Shown here: piece after piece, positions 54,957 to 62,339 of the stretch | How positions within the stretch are numbered: position 1 is the stretch's first letter | How the letters are laid out: each line of letters opens with the position of its first letter | Assembly (NCBI RefSeq): GCF_003651185.1 | Contig: NZ_RCDC01000004.1 | Location: 1,288,659 to 1,352,658, forward strand | From: Stenotrophomonas rhizophila | GTDB lineage: Bacteria; Pseudomonadota; Gammaproteobacteria; Xanthomonadales; Xanthomonadaceae | Direction of reading: 5' to 3' | DNA length: 64,000 nt | The notes under the pieces: model-generated | What the model was told of the DNA's origin: nothing | Database searches by the model: none | Seen by the model: only the letters and a program-made list of their open reading frames with translations | Translations under genes and position numbers: made by a program

Positions 54957-55136
54957 ATGGCTCGTACGCCAAAGACCTCCCCCAAGGCAAGCAACACCGT
55001 TCGCGTCGACCGCAAGCAAGGGTCCAACTCCGCCGTCAGCAGCCAGAGCATCGCTGCGGATCTGGCTGCCTTCCGTAAAGGTGGCGGCAAGATCGAAGTG
55101 CTGGGCAATACCCTGGCGCTGAAGAAAGCCGGCTGA
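54957..55136 (+). CDS. small basic protein of unknown function
   Basis: A 59-residue protein, basic, with CAGGAG 7 nt before the ATG. The first half is Ser/Thr/Lys-rich and disordered-looking (TPKTSPKASNTVRVDRK). The second half is one helix and a short strand: SIAADLAAFRKGGGKIEVLGNTLAL. The F-x-GGGKIE pattern recalls the core of the RNA polymerase-binding protein SutA and other small bacterial regulators, but this is only a resemblance. A hairpin follows. Confidence 0.6.
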   Translation: MARTPKTSPKASNTVRVDRKQGSNSAVSSQSIAADLAAFRKGGGKIEVLGNTLALKKAG

Positions 55137-55148
55137 CGTTGCTGCCGA

Positions 55149-55172
55149 CCGCACCGGCATTGGCCGGTGCGG
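55149..55172. terminator. terminator-like hairpin between the small basic gene and the DUF4097 gene
   Basis: A perfect 10-bp stem CCGCACCGGC / GCCGGTGCGG with a 4-nt loop lies in the gap between the two convergent genes. It lacks a T-run. Confidence 0.55.
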
Positions 55173-55181
55173 TGGCCGCAC

Positions 55182-56063
55182 TCAGCGGCCCAGGCTGACC
55201 CGCACGCTCCCGGAATGGGAGTTGATCGAAATATCCCCATCGCCCGACCCCAGACGCGCATCCAGGCTGCTGCCCGGGCCATAACGCGGCTTTTCCACCT
55301 GCCCGGCGTCGGACTGGATGCCACCGCTGAACGTCTTGACGTTCAACTGCGCCGAGACAGTGGCCGGCAGCTTCAGCGCGACCGAACCGCTGACCGTCTG
55401 CATCGTCACCTTGCCGCCCGGCGCCATGCCGGTCGCGCTCACGTCCAGGCTGCCCGAGACGGTTTCCACCGCCAGCCGCTGGATCCGCCCGGCATTGACG
55501 TTGACCCGGCCGGAAACCGATTCGGCCGCCACTTCCCCTGACGCCCCACCGCCGGCCAGCAACTGGCCACTGACCGTGCGCGCATCCAGGCGTGCGGTCT
55601 GCAGCTGCGAGCGGATGCCACCACTGACCGTGTTCAACGTGGTCTCGCCACTGCGCCCGGCCGCGGTGATGCTGCCGCTGACACTGTTGGCCTGCAGGCG
55701 GCGCACGTCGATGTCGGCGACGTCGATGTCGGCGCTGATGGTGCCCAGCTGCACTTCCACCGAACGCGGCACGCGCAGCTCCAGGGTCGCCCCGCCGTTG
55801 CTGCGGCCACGCGGGTACTCCACTTCCCAGCGCACCCGGTTGCTGCTCTTGTCCTGCTTGAGGGTGAGCCCATCGGCCATCGAACCGGTCAGCGCCACGT
55901 CGCTGCGGTCCCAGCCGCGCACGGTCACTTTGCCGGCGATGTTGCTGATCTCCACGCGGCCGCCGGCCCCCAGTGGGTGGCGCTCATTGACGTTGGTGGC
56001 GGCCTGGGCAACCAGCGGCAGGCACAGGGCCAGGGCGGCGATCAGGGACAGAGGAATGCGCAT
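55182..56063 (-). CDS. exported DUF4097 beta-repeat protein
   Basis: A protein of 293 residues with a signal peptide (MRIPLSLIAALALCLPLVAQA). The mature part is a stack of degenerate beta repeats of about 18-20 residues, many with a V-S-G or T-V-S-G step (ANSVSGSITAAG, LNTVSGGIRSQL, ARTVSGQLLAGG, AESVSGRVNVN, VETVSGSLDVSA, MQTVSGSVALK). This is the DUF4097 fold, seen in LiaG-like envelope proteins. AAGGAG lies 8 nt before the ATG. It is the third gene of the sigma-anti-sigma operon. Confidence 0.9.
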   Translation of the reverse strand: MRIPLSLIAALALCLPLVAQAATNVNERHPLGAGGRVEISNIAGKVTVRGWDRSDVALTGSMADGLTLKQDKSSNRVRWEVEYPRGRSNGGATLELRVPRSVEVQLGTISADIDVADIDVRRLQANSVSGSITAAGRSGETTLNTVSGGIRSQLQTARLDARTVSGQLLAGGGASGEVAAESVSGRVNVNAGRIQRLAVETVSGSLDVSATGMAPGGKVTMQTVSGSVALKLPATVSAQLNVKTFSGGIQSDAGQVEKPRYGPGSSLDARLGSGDGDISINSHSGSVRVSLGR

Positions 56064-56074
56064 GGGGTTCTCCT

Positions 56075-56629
56075 TCAAGTGGGCAGGCCGGCGGACAGCA
56101 CCGCCTGCTGGGTGAGTTCCAGCCGCAGCGCGTAGGTACGCTGCAGTTGCCCGAGCAGATAGCGCGAGCGGGGATTTTCAGCGATGGCCGCGCGGATGTT
56201 GTCCGCGCTGGCGTCGAGTTCATGCAGGGCCGGGCGCCACTCATCGGTGAGATCGGCACTGGGCAGAGCTGCAATGGCCTGCTGGTATTCACCGGCCATC
56301 GCATCGGCCTGGCGTTGCAGCAGCGATGGTGCCGGCGTGTGCGGGACCGGCGTCGGCACCACCATCAGCAGCGCCAGCGCGGCGGCCAGGCCGAGCCCGA
56401 TGCGCAGCGGCCAGCGTTGCCGCCGGCGGCGTGTCGGCAGCGTTGCCACCGCAACCGCCGGGGCCGGGGCCGGGGCCTGGGCCTGGGCCTGGGCCTGGCC
56501 TGGCAGCTGCGCGGCAATGCCCTGCCACACCCGTGCCGGCGGGACGCGCTCGGTTGGCAGGGCGCGCAGGCGTGCACTCAGCTCGTCGTGAGCGGACAGT
56601 TCGTCGTGATCGGAATCATGGGGGGTCAT
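56075..56629 (-). CDS. anti-sigma factor, membrane-anchored
   Basis: A protein of 184 residues. The N-terminal cytoplasmic part (about 1-65) is acidic and helical (HDELSAHDELSARLRALPTERVPPARVWQGI), followed by a Gln/Ala/Pro-rich linker and one transmembrane helix (RWPLRIGLGLAAALALLMVVP). The periplasmic helical domain comes last. The size, layout and ATGA overlap with the sigma gene identify it as the cognate anti-sigma factor. It has AGGAG 9 nt before the ATG. The exact anti-sigma class was not identified. Confidence 0.82.
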   Translation of the reverse strand: MTPHDSDHDELSAHDELSARLRALPTERVPPARVWQGIAAQLPGQAQAQAQAPAPAPAVAVATLPTRRRRQRWPLRIGLGLAAALALLMVVPTPVPHTPAPSLLQRQADAMAGEYQQAIAALPSADLTDEWRPALHELDASADNIRAAIAENPRSRYLLGQLQRTYALRLELTQQAVLSAGLPT

Positions 56630-57210
56630 GCGGTTTCTCCTAGGCGTGCACGCAGCAGGCCGCGCGCACGGTGCAGCTGTGCTTTGGAACTGCCGACGGC
56701 CATCTGCAGCTGGTCGGCGATTTCCTGGTGTTTCCACCCTTCGATGTCATGCAGGACCAGGACCGCGCGGGCCCGTGGCGGCAGTGTTTCCAACGCGCGC
56801 TCCAGGTCCATCGAGGTGCCGGCGCAGCGGTCCTGGGCGGGCAGCATGGCCAGCGACTCCCAGCCCTCCTCACCGGCATCGCGCGCATCGCCGGTGGCGT
56901 TGGCGCGCAGTTCCATCAGCGCTGCATTCACGCCCAGGCGGTGCAGCCAGGTGCCCAGGCTGCTTTCGAAACGGAAGCCCGGCAGGGCGCGCCATGCCTG
57001 CAGGAAGGCCTCCTGCAGGGCATCCTCGGCGCGGGCCGCGTGGCCGCCGCACAGCCGCCACAGCACGGCGTATACACGCGGCGAATGCCGTCGGTAGATG
57101 CGTTCGTACGCGGTCACGTCGCCGGCCGCCGCGGCACGCACCAGGGCGTGGTCATCGGCGGCGTCGGCCTGGGTCGTGGCGCTGGAGGCGGGCATGGTCG
57201 TGTCGAGCAT
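56626..57210 (-). CDS. ECF-type RNA polymerase sigma factor
   Basis: A protein of 194 residues with the two ECF sigma domains: region 2 (YERIYRRHSPRVYAVLWRLCGG ... DALQEAFLQAWRAL, about 36-75) and region 4 (LETLPPRARAVLVLHDIEGWKHQEIADQLQMAVGSSKAQLHRAR, about 140-183). It is the first gene of the operon sigma, anti-sigma and DUF4097. A two-part motif AAACCTT-N13-GCATCCAA lies just upstream, which is probably its own recognition site. That places the likely transcript start at or near the ATG, so either translation is leaderless or the start is the second Met (57195). Confidence 0.92.
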   Translation of the reverse strand: MLDTTMPASSATTQADAADDHALVRAAAAGDVTAYERIYRRHSPRVYAVLWRLCGGHAARAEDALQEAFLQAWRALPGFRFESSLGTWLHRLGVNAALMELRANATGDARDAGEEGWESLAMLPAQDRCAGTSMDLERALETLPPRARAVLVLHDIEGWKHQEIADQLQMAVGSSKAQLHRARGLLRARLGETA

Positions 57211-57215
57211 ATCCG

Positions 57216-57243
57216 TTGGATGCGGGGGGCATGGAAAAGGTTT
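57216..57243 (-). promoter_or_regulatory. putative ECF promoter of the sigma operon
   Basis: On the minus strand AAACCTT (57243-57237) is followed after 13 nt by GCATCCAA (57223-57216). The identical pair with the same spacing stands at 57456-57483 on the other strand, upstream of a small lipoprotein-like gene. Shared motifs with fixed spacing upstream of an ECF sigma gene and a neighbour are the mark of an autoregulated ECF promoter. Confidence 0.6.
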
Positions 57244-57274
57244 AAGCCCGTTCTGACTTTCTTTTCAGGTGCCT

Positions 57275-57406
57275 CCGCTTGGGGCTGCTGCGAGCGTGAG
57301 GGCCCCGTAGCAACCGGCAGGCCCCTCGGCAAATGTCGCCCGGCCGCCGCCTTAAGGCGACGACCTCCTCCTTGATTTTGCCCAGGGGCCTACCGGCCGC
57401 TACGGG
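57275..57406 (+). repeat. hairpin repeat, copy B
   Basis: This element matches 1063-1194 (reverse complement) over its full length. Its long arms begin CCCGTAGC on both sides, where copy A has CCCGAAGC on both, so the same position changed on both arms. The inner part has a palindrome around CGCCTTAAGGCG and the CCTCCTCCTT block (57364-57373). Confidence 0.75.
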
Positions 57407-57455
57407 ACTCGCGTGTGGCACGCGTGCGGCAAGGCGGATTATTTCTGCGGTCTTT

Positions 57456-57483
57456 AAACCTTCCTGGCCGGCGCTGCATCCAA
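57456..57483 (+). promoter_or_regulatory. putative ECF promoter of the small lipoprotein-like gene
   Basis: AAACCTT (57456-57462) and GCATCCAA (57476-57483) are separated by 13 nt, the same sequence and spacing as in front of the sigma gene. Transcription would begin about 30 nt before the ATG at 57522, leaving room for its AAGGAG site. Confidence 0.6.
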
Positions 57484-57521
57484 TCCCATGTCACTACCGG
57501 CCCCCGCCAAGGAGTATTCCC

Positions 57522-57713
57522 ATGTCTTCCAGTTGCCTGGCCCTGCTGCTCTCGCTGGCCACCGGCTGCACGCTGCCGTGGAGCCCGCTGCAGATCCAGG
57601 TCACGTTGAGGTCTGAAGCACCCGATGTCTGTGTGCAGTACGCGCAGAACGCGCCGCTGTGTGCCTCGGCGATGATCGCTGTGTTCGATGTGTACGGCAG
57701 GAAGCCGGAGTAA
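57522..57713 (+). CDS. small lipoprotein-like exported protein
   Basis: A 63-residue protein with AAGGAG 7 nt before the ATG. The N-terminus is MSSSCLALLLSLATGCTLPW, a hydrophobic core ending in A-T-G-C, which could be a lipobox or an ordinary signal peptide. The mature part (QIQVTLRSEAPDVCVQYAQ) has no known family. Its promoter motif matches that of the ECF sigma gene, so it is a candidate regulon member. Confidence 0.5.
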   Translation: MSSSCLALLLSLATGCTLPWSPLQIQVTLRSEAPDVCVQYAQNAPLCASAMIAVFDVYGRKPE

Positions 57714-57793
57714 GCCGGCACCACGATGCGGTGAGGCGCATCGGCATTACCATGGCGGGATCGGCACTAACGCTGCAAAGGAATTCCTCCCCC

Positions 57794-58375
57794 ATGAAAG
57801 ACCATCTGCCCGCCTGGACCCACGAATGGCTGCACTACGGGGTCCCTGCCCTGCAGATTCTGGTGACCCTGCTGGTGGCCTGGCTGCTGCGGCTGGTTGC
57901 CCGGCGGCTCATCCGCCGCGTCGGTGAGCACTACACACTCCCGCCGGAAATGATCATGGGCGCGCGCCGGGTGTTCACCTTCGTGGTGTATTTCACCGTG
58001 CTGCTGATCGTGCTCAACATCGTGGGCGTCTCGGCAACGGTACTTTGGACCGCTTTCACCGGGTTCGCCGCGGTCGGCGCGGTGGCGTTCTTCGCGGCGT
58101 GGAGCGTGCTGTCCAACATCTTCTGCACGCTGCTGATCTTCACCACGCGGCCGTTCCGCCTGCACGATTACATCGAGCTGCTGGAGAACGGTGAGAAGCC
58201 TGGACTCAAGGGCCGCGTGATCGACATCAACCTGATCTACACCACATTGCAGGAAACCGGCAGCGGGCATGAAGGCACGGTGCTGCAGATGCCCAACAAC
58301 ATGTTCTTCCAACGCACCGTGCGCCGTTGGCGCGATCCTTCGCAGGCGCCGGGCGGGATTCAAGGGGACGGCTGA
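57794..58375 (+). CDS. small mechanosensitive ion channel family (MscS) protein
   Basis: A protein of 193 residues, short for MscS. It has two N-terminal helices, a pore-like helix FAAVGAVAFFAAWSVLSNIFCTLLIFTTRPFRLHDYIEL and the start of the MscS beta domain (RGRVIDINLIYTTLQETG ... GTVLQMPNNMFFQRTVRRW). It keeps the pore helix and middle domain but ends before the usual C-terminal alpha-beta domain. It may be a truncated or minimal member of the family. The start was set at 57794. Confidence 0.8.
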   Translation: MKDHLPAWTHEWLHYGVPALQILVTLLVAWLLRLVARRLIRRVGEHYTLPPEMIMGARRVFTFVVYFTVLLIVLNIVGVSATVLWTAFTGFAAVGAVAFFAAWSVLSNIFCTLLIFTTRPFRLHDYIELLENGEKPGLKGRVIDINLIYTTLQETGSGHEGTVLQMPNNMFFQRTVRRWRDPSQAPGGIQGDG

Positions 58376-58421
58376 GTCCCGCCGCCATCGGCCAGGCAAT
58401 GCCCGGGCGCAGGATCGATAC

Positions 58422-58688
58422 CTAGCGCAGCTGGCTGTCCTTGCTGCCGCGGCGGTTGTAGCCGCTGCCCTCCTGCTGGGCGGCGTCCTCTTCTTCCTGG
58501 CAGCGCACGCACAGGCGTACGCCGGGTACGGCCTTCCGCCGCGCCTCGGGAATGGGCGCGTCGCAATGCTCGCAGTGGGTCAAACCGGGGCCGTCGCGCA
58601 GCTGCGCGCGTGCCCGCTGGATGGCTTCATCGACGGTGGCGTCGATCTGATCCTGGACGGCACCGTCGCCAGCCCAACCTGTCGCCAT
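58422..58688 (-). CDS. DksA/TraR family C4 zinc finger protein
   Basis: A protein of 88 residues. The C4 zinc finger is CEHCDAPIPEARRKAVPGVRLCVRC (four Cys), preceded by a short helix (DQIDATVDEAIQRARAQL). This is the short YbiI/TraR type without the long coiled coil of DksA. GGGAGA lies 7 nt before the ATG. It may act on RNA polymerase, but that is inferred. Confidence 0.85.
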   Translation of the reverse strand: MATGWAGDGAVQDQIDATVDEAIQRARAQLRDGPGLTHCEHCDAPIPEARRKAVPGVRLCVRCQEEEDAAQQEGSGYNRRGSKDSQLR

Positions 58689-58797
58689 GATGTGTCTCCC
58701 ATGCCGGTGTCAGGCCACCAGCATAGACCCCGTCCACCGCGCCCAGCCAACGTAGGGCTGAACGCCCGCGGCGCCGGGTGAACGCTTCAGACGTGGC

Positions 58798-59349
58798 TTA
58801 CCAGACCAGGTCGTCCGGCACCTGGAACTGGGCGTAGTACGCATCGTCCTCGGCGTTGCCGGTGCTCGGTTCGCTGCCGGGCTGGGCGTTGTCGAGCACG
58901 ATCACACTGGCATCGCGCTCGCGGACCTTCTCGGCCGCAGCCCGCGGCAGCAGTTCGAAACCGTCGCGATGGCGCACGATCACCAGGCTGCCCGAGGCCA
59001 GCTGGCGGCGCAGCACGTTGTTGACCAGCAGGGTGCGGATCACGGTGCCGTCGTTGAAGCGGTACTCGCTCTCGCCTTCACGCTTGACCTTGTGCGCCTC
59101 GACGATCTGGCGGACCTGGGCCTGCAGCTCCTGGGCGTGGGCCTTGGCCTTGCGCTCGGCTTCCAGCGCACGATCGCGTTCAGCCTTTTCCGCACGCAGG
59201 CGCTCGGCCTCGCGCTGGCTGTCGCTGGGCGCGACGGGGGCCTTGCCGTGACGGGCTTTCACCTGTTCACGGGCGGCCTGGGAGACCTGGGATTTCTTGA
59301 CCAGCCCAGCCTTGAGCAGCTGCTCCTGCAGGGGATTTGCCTTCGCCAT
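58798..59349 (-). CDS. DUF2058 family protein
   Basis: A protein of 183 residues of the DUF2058 (YaiL-like) family. The first half is a charged coiled coil (AREQVKARHGKAPVAPSDSQREAERLRAEKAERDRALEAERKAKA). The second half has EYRFNDGTVIRTLLVNNVLRRQLASGSLVIVRHRDGFELLPRAAAEKV. The family is widespread in gammaproteobacteria; its function is unknown. It diverges from the YgjP-like gene. Confidence 0.85.
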   Translation of the reverse strand: MAKANPLQEQLLKAGLVKKSQVSQAAREQVKARHGKAPVAPSDSQREAERLRAEKAERDRALEAERKAKAHAQELQAQVRQIVEAHKVKREGESEYRFNDGTVIRTLLVNNVLRRQLASGSLVIVRHRDGFELLPRAAAEKVRERDASVIVLDNAQPGSEPSTGNAEDDAYYAQFQVPDDLVW

Positions 59350-59422
59350 ACGCCTAGCATCTGTTGTTGCGGGATTCCGGGGGCCATCATACTGGTCTGC
59401 CCGCCCCGCCCCAACCGCCCGC

Positions 59423-59920
59423 ATGACCGCCCTGAAGTACCTCGCCGGCTATCCCGACGCCCTGCAGCAGCAGGTGCGCGAGCTGATCGCGGGCGACCGG
59501 CTGGGGCCGTGGCTGGAGCGCCGCTATGCCGAACTGCATACCGTCCGCAACGACCGCCAGCTCTACGACTACACCCAGGGCCTGAAAGAGCGCTACCTGC
59601 GCCAGTCCGCGCCGCTGTCCAAGGTGATCTACGACAGCAGGCTGCAGGTCCTCAAGCACGCGCTGGGCACGCACACCACGGTCTCGCGGGTGCAGGGCAG
59701 CCGGCTCAAGGCCAGCCGAGAGATCCGCATCGCCACGGTGTTCCGCGAGGCGCCGGCCCCGTTCCTGAAGATGATCGTGGTGCATGAACTGGCCCACCTG
59801 AAGGAATCGGACCACAACAAGGCCTTCTACCAGCTGTGTACCCACATGGAAGCGGACTACCACCAGCTGGAGTTCGATCTGCGCCTGTACCTGACCCACC
59901 TGGAACGCACGCCGGCCTGA
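59423..59920 (+). CDS. YgjP-like M48-type metallopeptidase domain protein
   Basis: A protein of 165 residues with the zinc motif VVHELAHLKESDHNKAFYQL (HExxH with the downstream His). The family (YgjP, DUF45) has an M48-like domain and is common in bacteria. The first part is a helical domain (YAELHTVRNDRQLYDYTQGLKERYLRQSA). The start at 59423 was chosen because the preceding frame is part of the divergent promoter region. Confidence 0.85.
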   Translation: MTALKYLAGYPDALQQQVRELIAGDRLGPWLERRYAELHTVRNDRQLYDYTQGLKERYLRQSAPLSKVIYDSRLQVLKHALGTHTTVSRVQGSRLKASREIRIATVFREAPAPFLKMIVVHELAHLKESDHNKAFYQLCTHMEADYHQLEFDLRLYLTHLERTPA

Positions 59921-60001
59921 GCCGCAGCGACCCTCATCGCGCAGCGCCGGGCCCCAGCCAGTACACTCCCCGCCCGCTTCCCGTTTTATGTTGCCTGCCC
60001 C

Positions 60002-60712
60002 ATGACCGACCCGATCCGACTCGACAAACGCCTGACCAGCCTGATCGGCTGCTCCCGTGGCGACGCCCAGCGCTACATCGAGGGCGGCTGGGTGACCGTC
60101 AACGGCCAGGTGGTCGAACAGCCGCAGACGATGGTCACCGACGAGGACATCGTACTGCGCGAGAACGCAGAGGCAACCCGCACCGAGACCGTGAGCATGC
60201 TGCTGCACAAGCCGGCCGGCATGCGCTCGGACGAACTGTGCGCCCTGGTGACCCCGGAAAGCCGCAGTGAACTCGACGCCACCGGTGTGACCCTGCTGCA
60301 GCGGCATTTCCACGCCCTGCAGCTGGTGATGCCGCTGTCCGATGACGAGAGCGGCCTGGTGGTGGTCAGTCAGGACGGGCGCGTGATCTCGCACCTGAAG
60401 GATCGCGGCGCAACGCTGGAGCAGGAATACCTGGTGGAAGTCAGTGGCGAGCTGGCGCCCTACGGCATGAAGCGCCTCGCGCACGGCCTGAGCTTCCGCA
60501 GCTGGCCGTTGCCACCGTGCAAGGTGAGCTGGCAGAACGAAACCCGCCTGCGCTTTGCGATCAAGCCGGTGCATCCGGGCCAGCTGCGCGACATGTGCGC
60601 CCAGGTCGGGCTGGAGGTCATCAGCATCCGCCGCCTGCGCATCGGCCGCGTGGCGATGGGCAAGCTGGTCCCGGGCCAGTGGCGTTACCTGGCGCCGGAC
60701 GAGCGTTTCTAA
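60002..60712 (+). CDS. RluF/RsuA-like pseudouridine synthase family protein, catalytic Asp replaced
   Basis: A protein of 236 residues with an N-terminal S4 RNA-binding domain (IRLDKRLTSLIGCSRGDAQRYIEGGWVTVNG, about 5-35) and a pseudouridine-synthase domain. In RluF/RsuA the catalytic block is GRLDxxSxGL; here it reads MPLSDDESGL (110-119), so the catalytic Asp aligns with Ser113 and the Arg with Pro. Tyr143 (EYLV) is kept. Motif III, usually NRQIRRM, reads PGQLRDM (192-198). I infer a degenerate or altered enzyme that may bind rRNA without, or with changed, activity. It is flanked by YgjP-like and phospholipase D genes. Confidence 0.8.
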   Translation: MTDPIRLDKRLTSLIGCSRGDAQRYIEGGWVTVNGQVVEQPQTMVTDEDIVLRENAEATRTETVSMLLHKPAGMRSDELCALVTPESRSELDATGVTLLQRHFHALQLVMPLSDDESGLVVVSQDGRVISHLKDRGATLEQEYLVEVSGELAPYGMKRLAHGLSFRSWPLPPCKVSWQNETRLRFAIKPVHPGQLRDMCAQVGLEVISIRRLRIGRVAMGKLVPGQWRYLAPDERF

Positions 60713-60760
60713 ACCGCGCCAGCACTCGCCCTGCACGCCCCGGCCGCTTACGATCGGGGC

Positions 60761-62338
60761 ATGACCGAGAAAAAACCGTTCTGGCGCCGGCTGCTGCGCT
60801 GGCTGGGGATCGTTGTCGCCCTGCTGATCCTGCTGGTCCTCAGCGGCCTGCTGCTGGCCGATCACCTCACCCCGCAGGCCGTGGGCGAGCGTTCGACGGT
60901 GCTGCCCACGCAGGCCGACCAGACCCCGATCGATCGCGAGCTGGTCCGCCTGCAGGCCGAGCACCCCGGCCAGACCGGTGTGGCCTTCCTGTCCGACGGG
61001 CTGGACGCATACGCCGCACGCGCGGTGATCACCCAGCACGCCGGGCGCAGCCTGGACCTGCAGTACTACATCTGGCACGACGACCTCATCGGCCATCTCA
61101 TGGCCAACGAGTTGTACCGCGCCGCCGAGCGCGGCGTGCGGGTACGCATCCTGCTCGATGACATGAACGCGCAGGACAAGGACGCGCTGATGATGGCGCT
61201 CGATGCGCACCCCAACATCGAGATCCGCCTGTACAACCCGTTCCGCAACCGCAGCGGGCTCTGGCGCCTGGTCGAGATGGTGCAGCGCGTTTTCAGCGTC
61301 AACCACCGGATGCACAACAAGTCATGGATCGCCGATGGGCGCGTGGCGATCGTCGGTGGCCGCAACATCGGCGAGGAGTATTTCAGCGCACGCCCGGATG
61401 TGAACTTCCGCGACCTGGACCTGCTGGTGGCCGGCGAAGCGGTGCAGCAGGCCAACACGATCTTCGACGAGTACTGGAACAGCGATACCGCCGTGCCGAT
61501 CCGTGCGCTGGCGTTCTACACCGAACCGCAGCTGCGCCTGCTGATCCGCGAAAGCGAGCACGAAGCGCGCCTGGACAGTGCCAAGCCCTACCTGGAACGC
61601 GTGGCGCGTTCGCAGGCGGAGAAATCGTATTACCGCGATGCGCTGGATCTGCACTGGTCAAACCACGTGGCCATCGCCTCGGACCCGCCGATGAAGCACC
61701 GCCGCGACGATCAGGCCGGCTGGCTGGTGACGCGCCTGGTGCAGGAGCTGCAGAGCACGCAGCACAAAGCCTTGCTGATCTCGCCCTACTTCGTGCCCGG
61801 CGAGGAGGGCACCGAGGGGCTGGGCGCGATGGTGGCGCGTGGCGCGCAGGTCGGGGTGATCACCAACTCCCTGGCCGCCAATGACGTGGCCGCCGTGCAC
61901 AGCGGTTACATGCACTACCGGGCACCGTTGCTGCGCAGTGGCGTGCAGCTGTACGAGCTCAAATCGCGCGGCAACGTTGATGGCGGCGGCCTGTTCGGCA
62001 GCAGTGGCGCCAGCCTGCATACCAAGGCCTTCATGATCGACGACCAGCGCGGCTTCGTCGGCTCGTTCAATCTGGACCCTCGCTCGGCGTATCTGAACAC
62101 CGAGATGGGCGTGCTGTTCGACGATCCGGTGCTGGCCGCGCAGCTGCGCGGGGAATACCTGCGCCTGGCCAGCCCACGCCAGAGCTACTGGGTGGCCCTG
62201 GGACCGGACGGCGACGTGCGTTGGCTGGAGCGGGATGCGCAGCCGCCGCACTGGCTGTCTACCGAACCGGACACCGGGTTCTGGCTGCGGGCCAGCGCAC
62301 GCGCGATCAGCTGGCTGCCGCTGGAGTCGCAGCTCTAG
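60761..62338 (+). CDS. phospholipase D family protein (ClsC-like cardiolipin synthase)
   Basis: A protein of 525 residues with an N-terminal membrane helix (WLGIVVALLILLVLSGLLLA, about 14-33). Two HKD motifs are present: HNKSWIAD (His185, Lys187, Asp192) and HTKAFMIDD (His420, Lys422, Asp427). The layout and sequence (LDLQYYIWHDDLIGHLMANELYRAAERGVRVRILLDD) match the ClsC-type cardiolipin synthases, which join phosphatidylglycerol with another lipid. Convergent with the HDOD gene, 1 bp apart. Confidence 0.88.
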   Translation: MTEKKPFWRRLLRWLGIVVALLILLVLSGLLLADHLTPQAVGERSTVLPTQADQTPIDRELVRLQAEHPGQTGVAFLSDGLDAYAARAVITQHAGRSLDLQYYIWHDDLIGHLMANELYRAAERGVRVRILLDDMNAQDKDALMMALDAHPNIEIRLYNPFRNRSGLWRLVEMVQRVFSVNHRMHNKSWIADGRVAIVGGRNIGEEYFSARPDVNFRDLDLLVAGEAVQQANTIFDEYWNSDTAVPIRALAFYTEPQLRLLIRESEHEARLDSAKPYLERVARSQAEKSYYRDALDLHWSNHVAIASDPPMKHRRDDQAGWLVTRLVQELQSTQHKALLISPYFVPGEEGTEGLGAMVARGAQVGVITNSLAANDVAAVHSGYMHYRAPLLRSGVQLYELKSRGNVDGGGLFGSSGASLHTKAFMIDDQRGFVGSFNLDPRSAYLNTEMGVLFDDPVLAAQLRGEYLRLASPRQSYWVALGPDGDVRWLERDAQPPHWLSTEPDTGFWLRASARAISWLPLESQL

Positions 62339-62339
62339 C

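Larger units (their letters stand above)
57211..57521. other. intergenic region with two divergent ECF promoters around a hairpin repeat
   Basis: This 311-bp gap holds no gene. It holds a putative minus-strand ECF promoter (57216-57243), the 132-bp hairpin repeat copy B (57275-57406), and a putative plus-strand ECF promoter (57456-57483). A ribosome binding site AAGGAG for the small gene at 57522 is near 57509. Confidence 0.65.
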
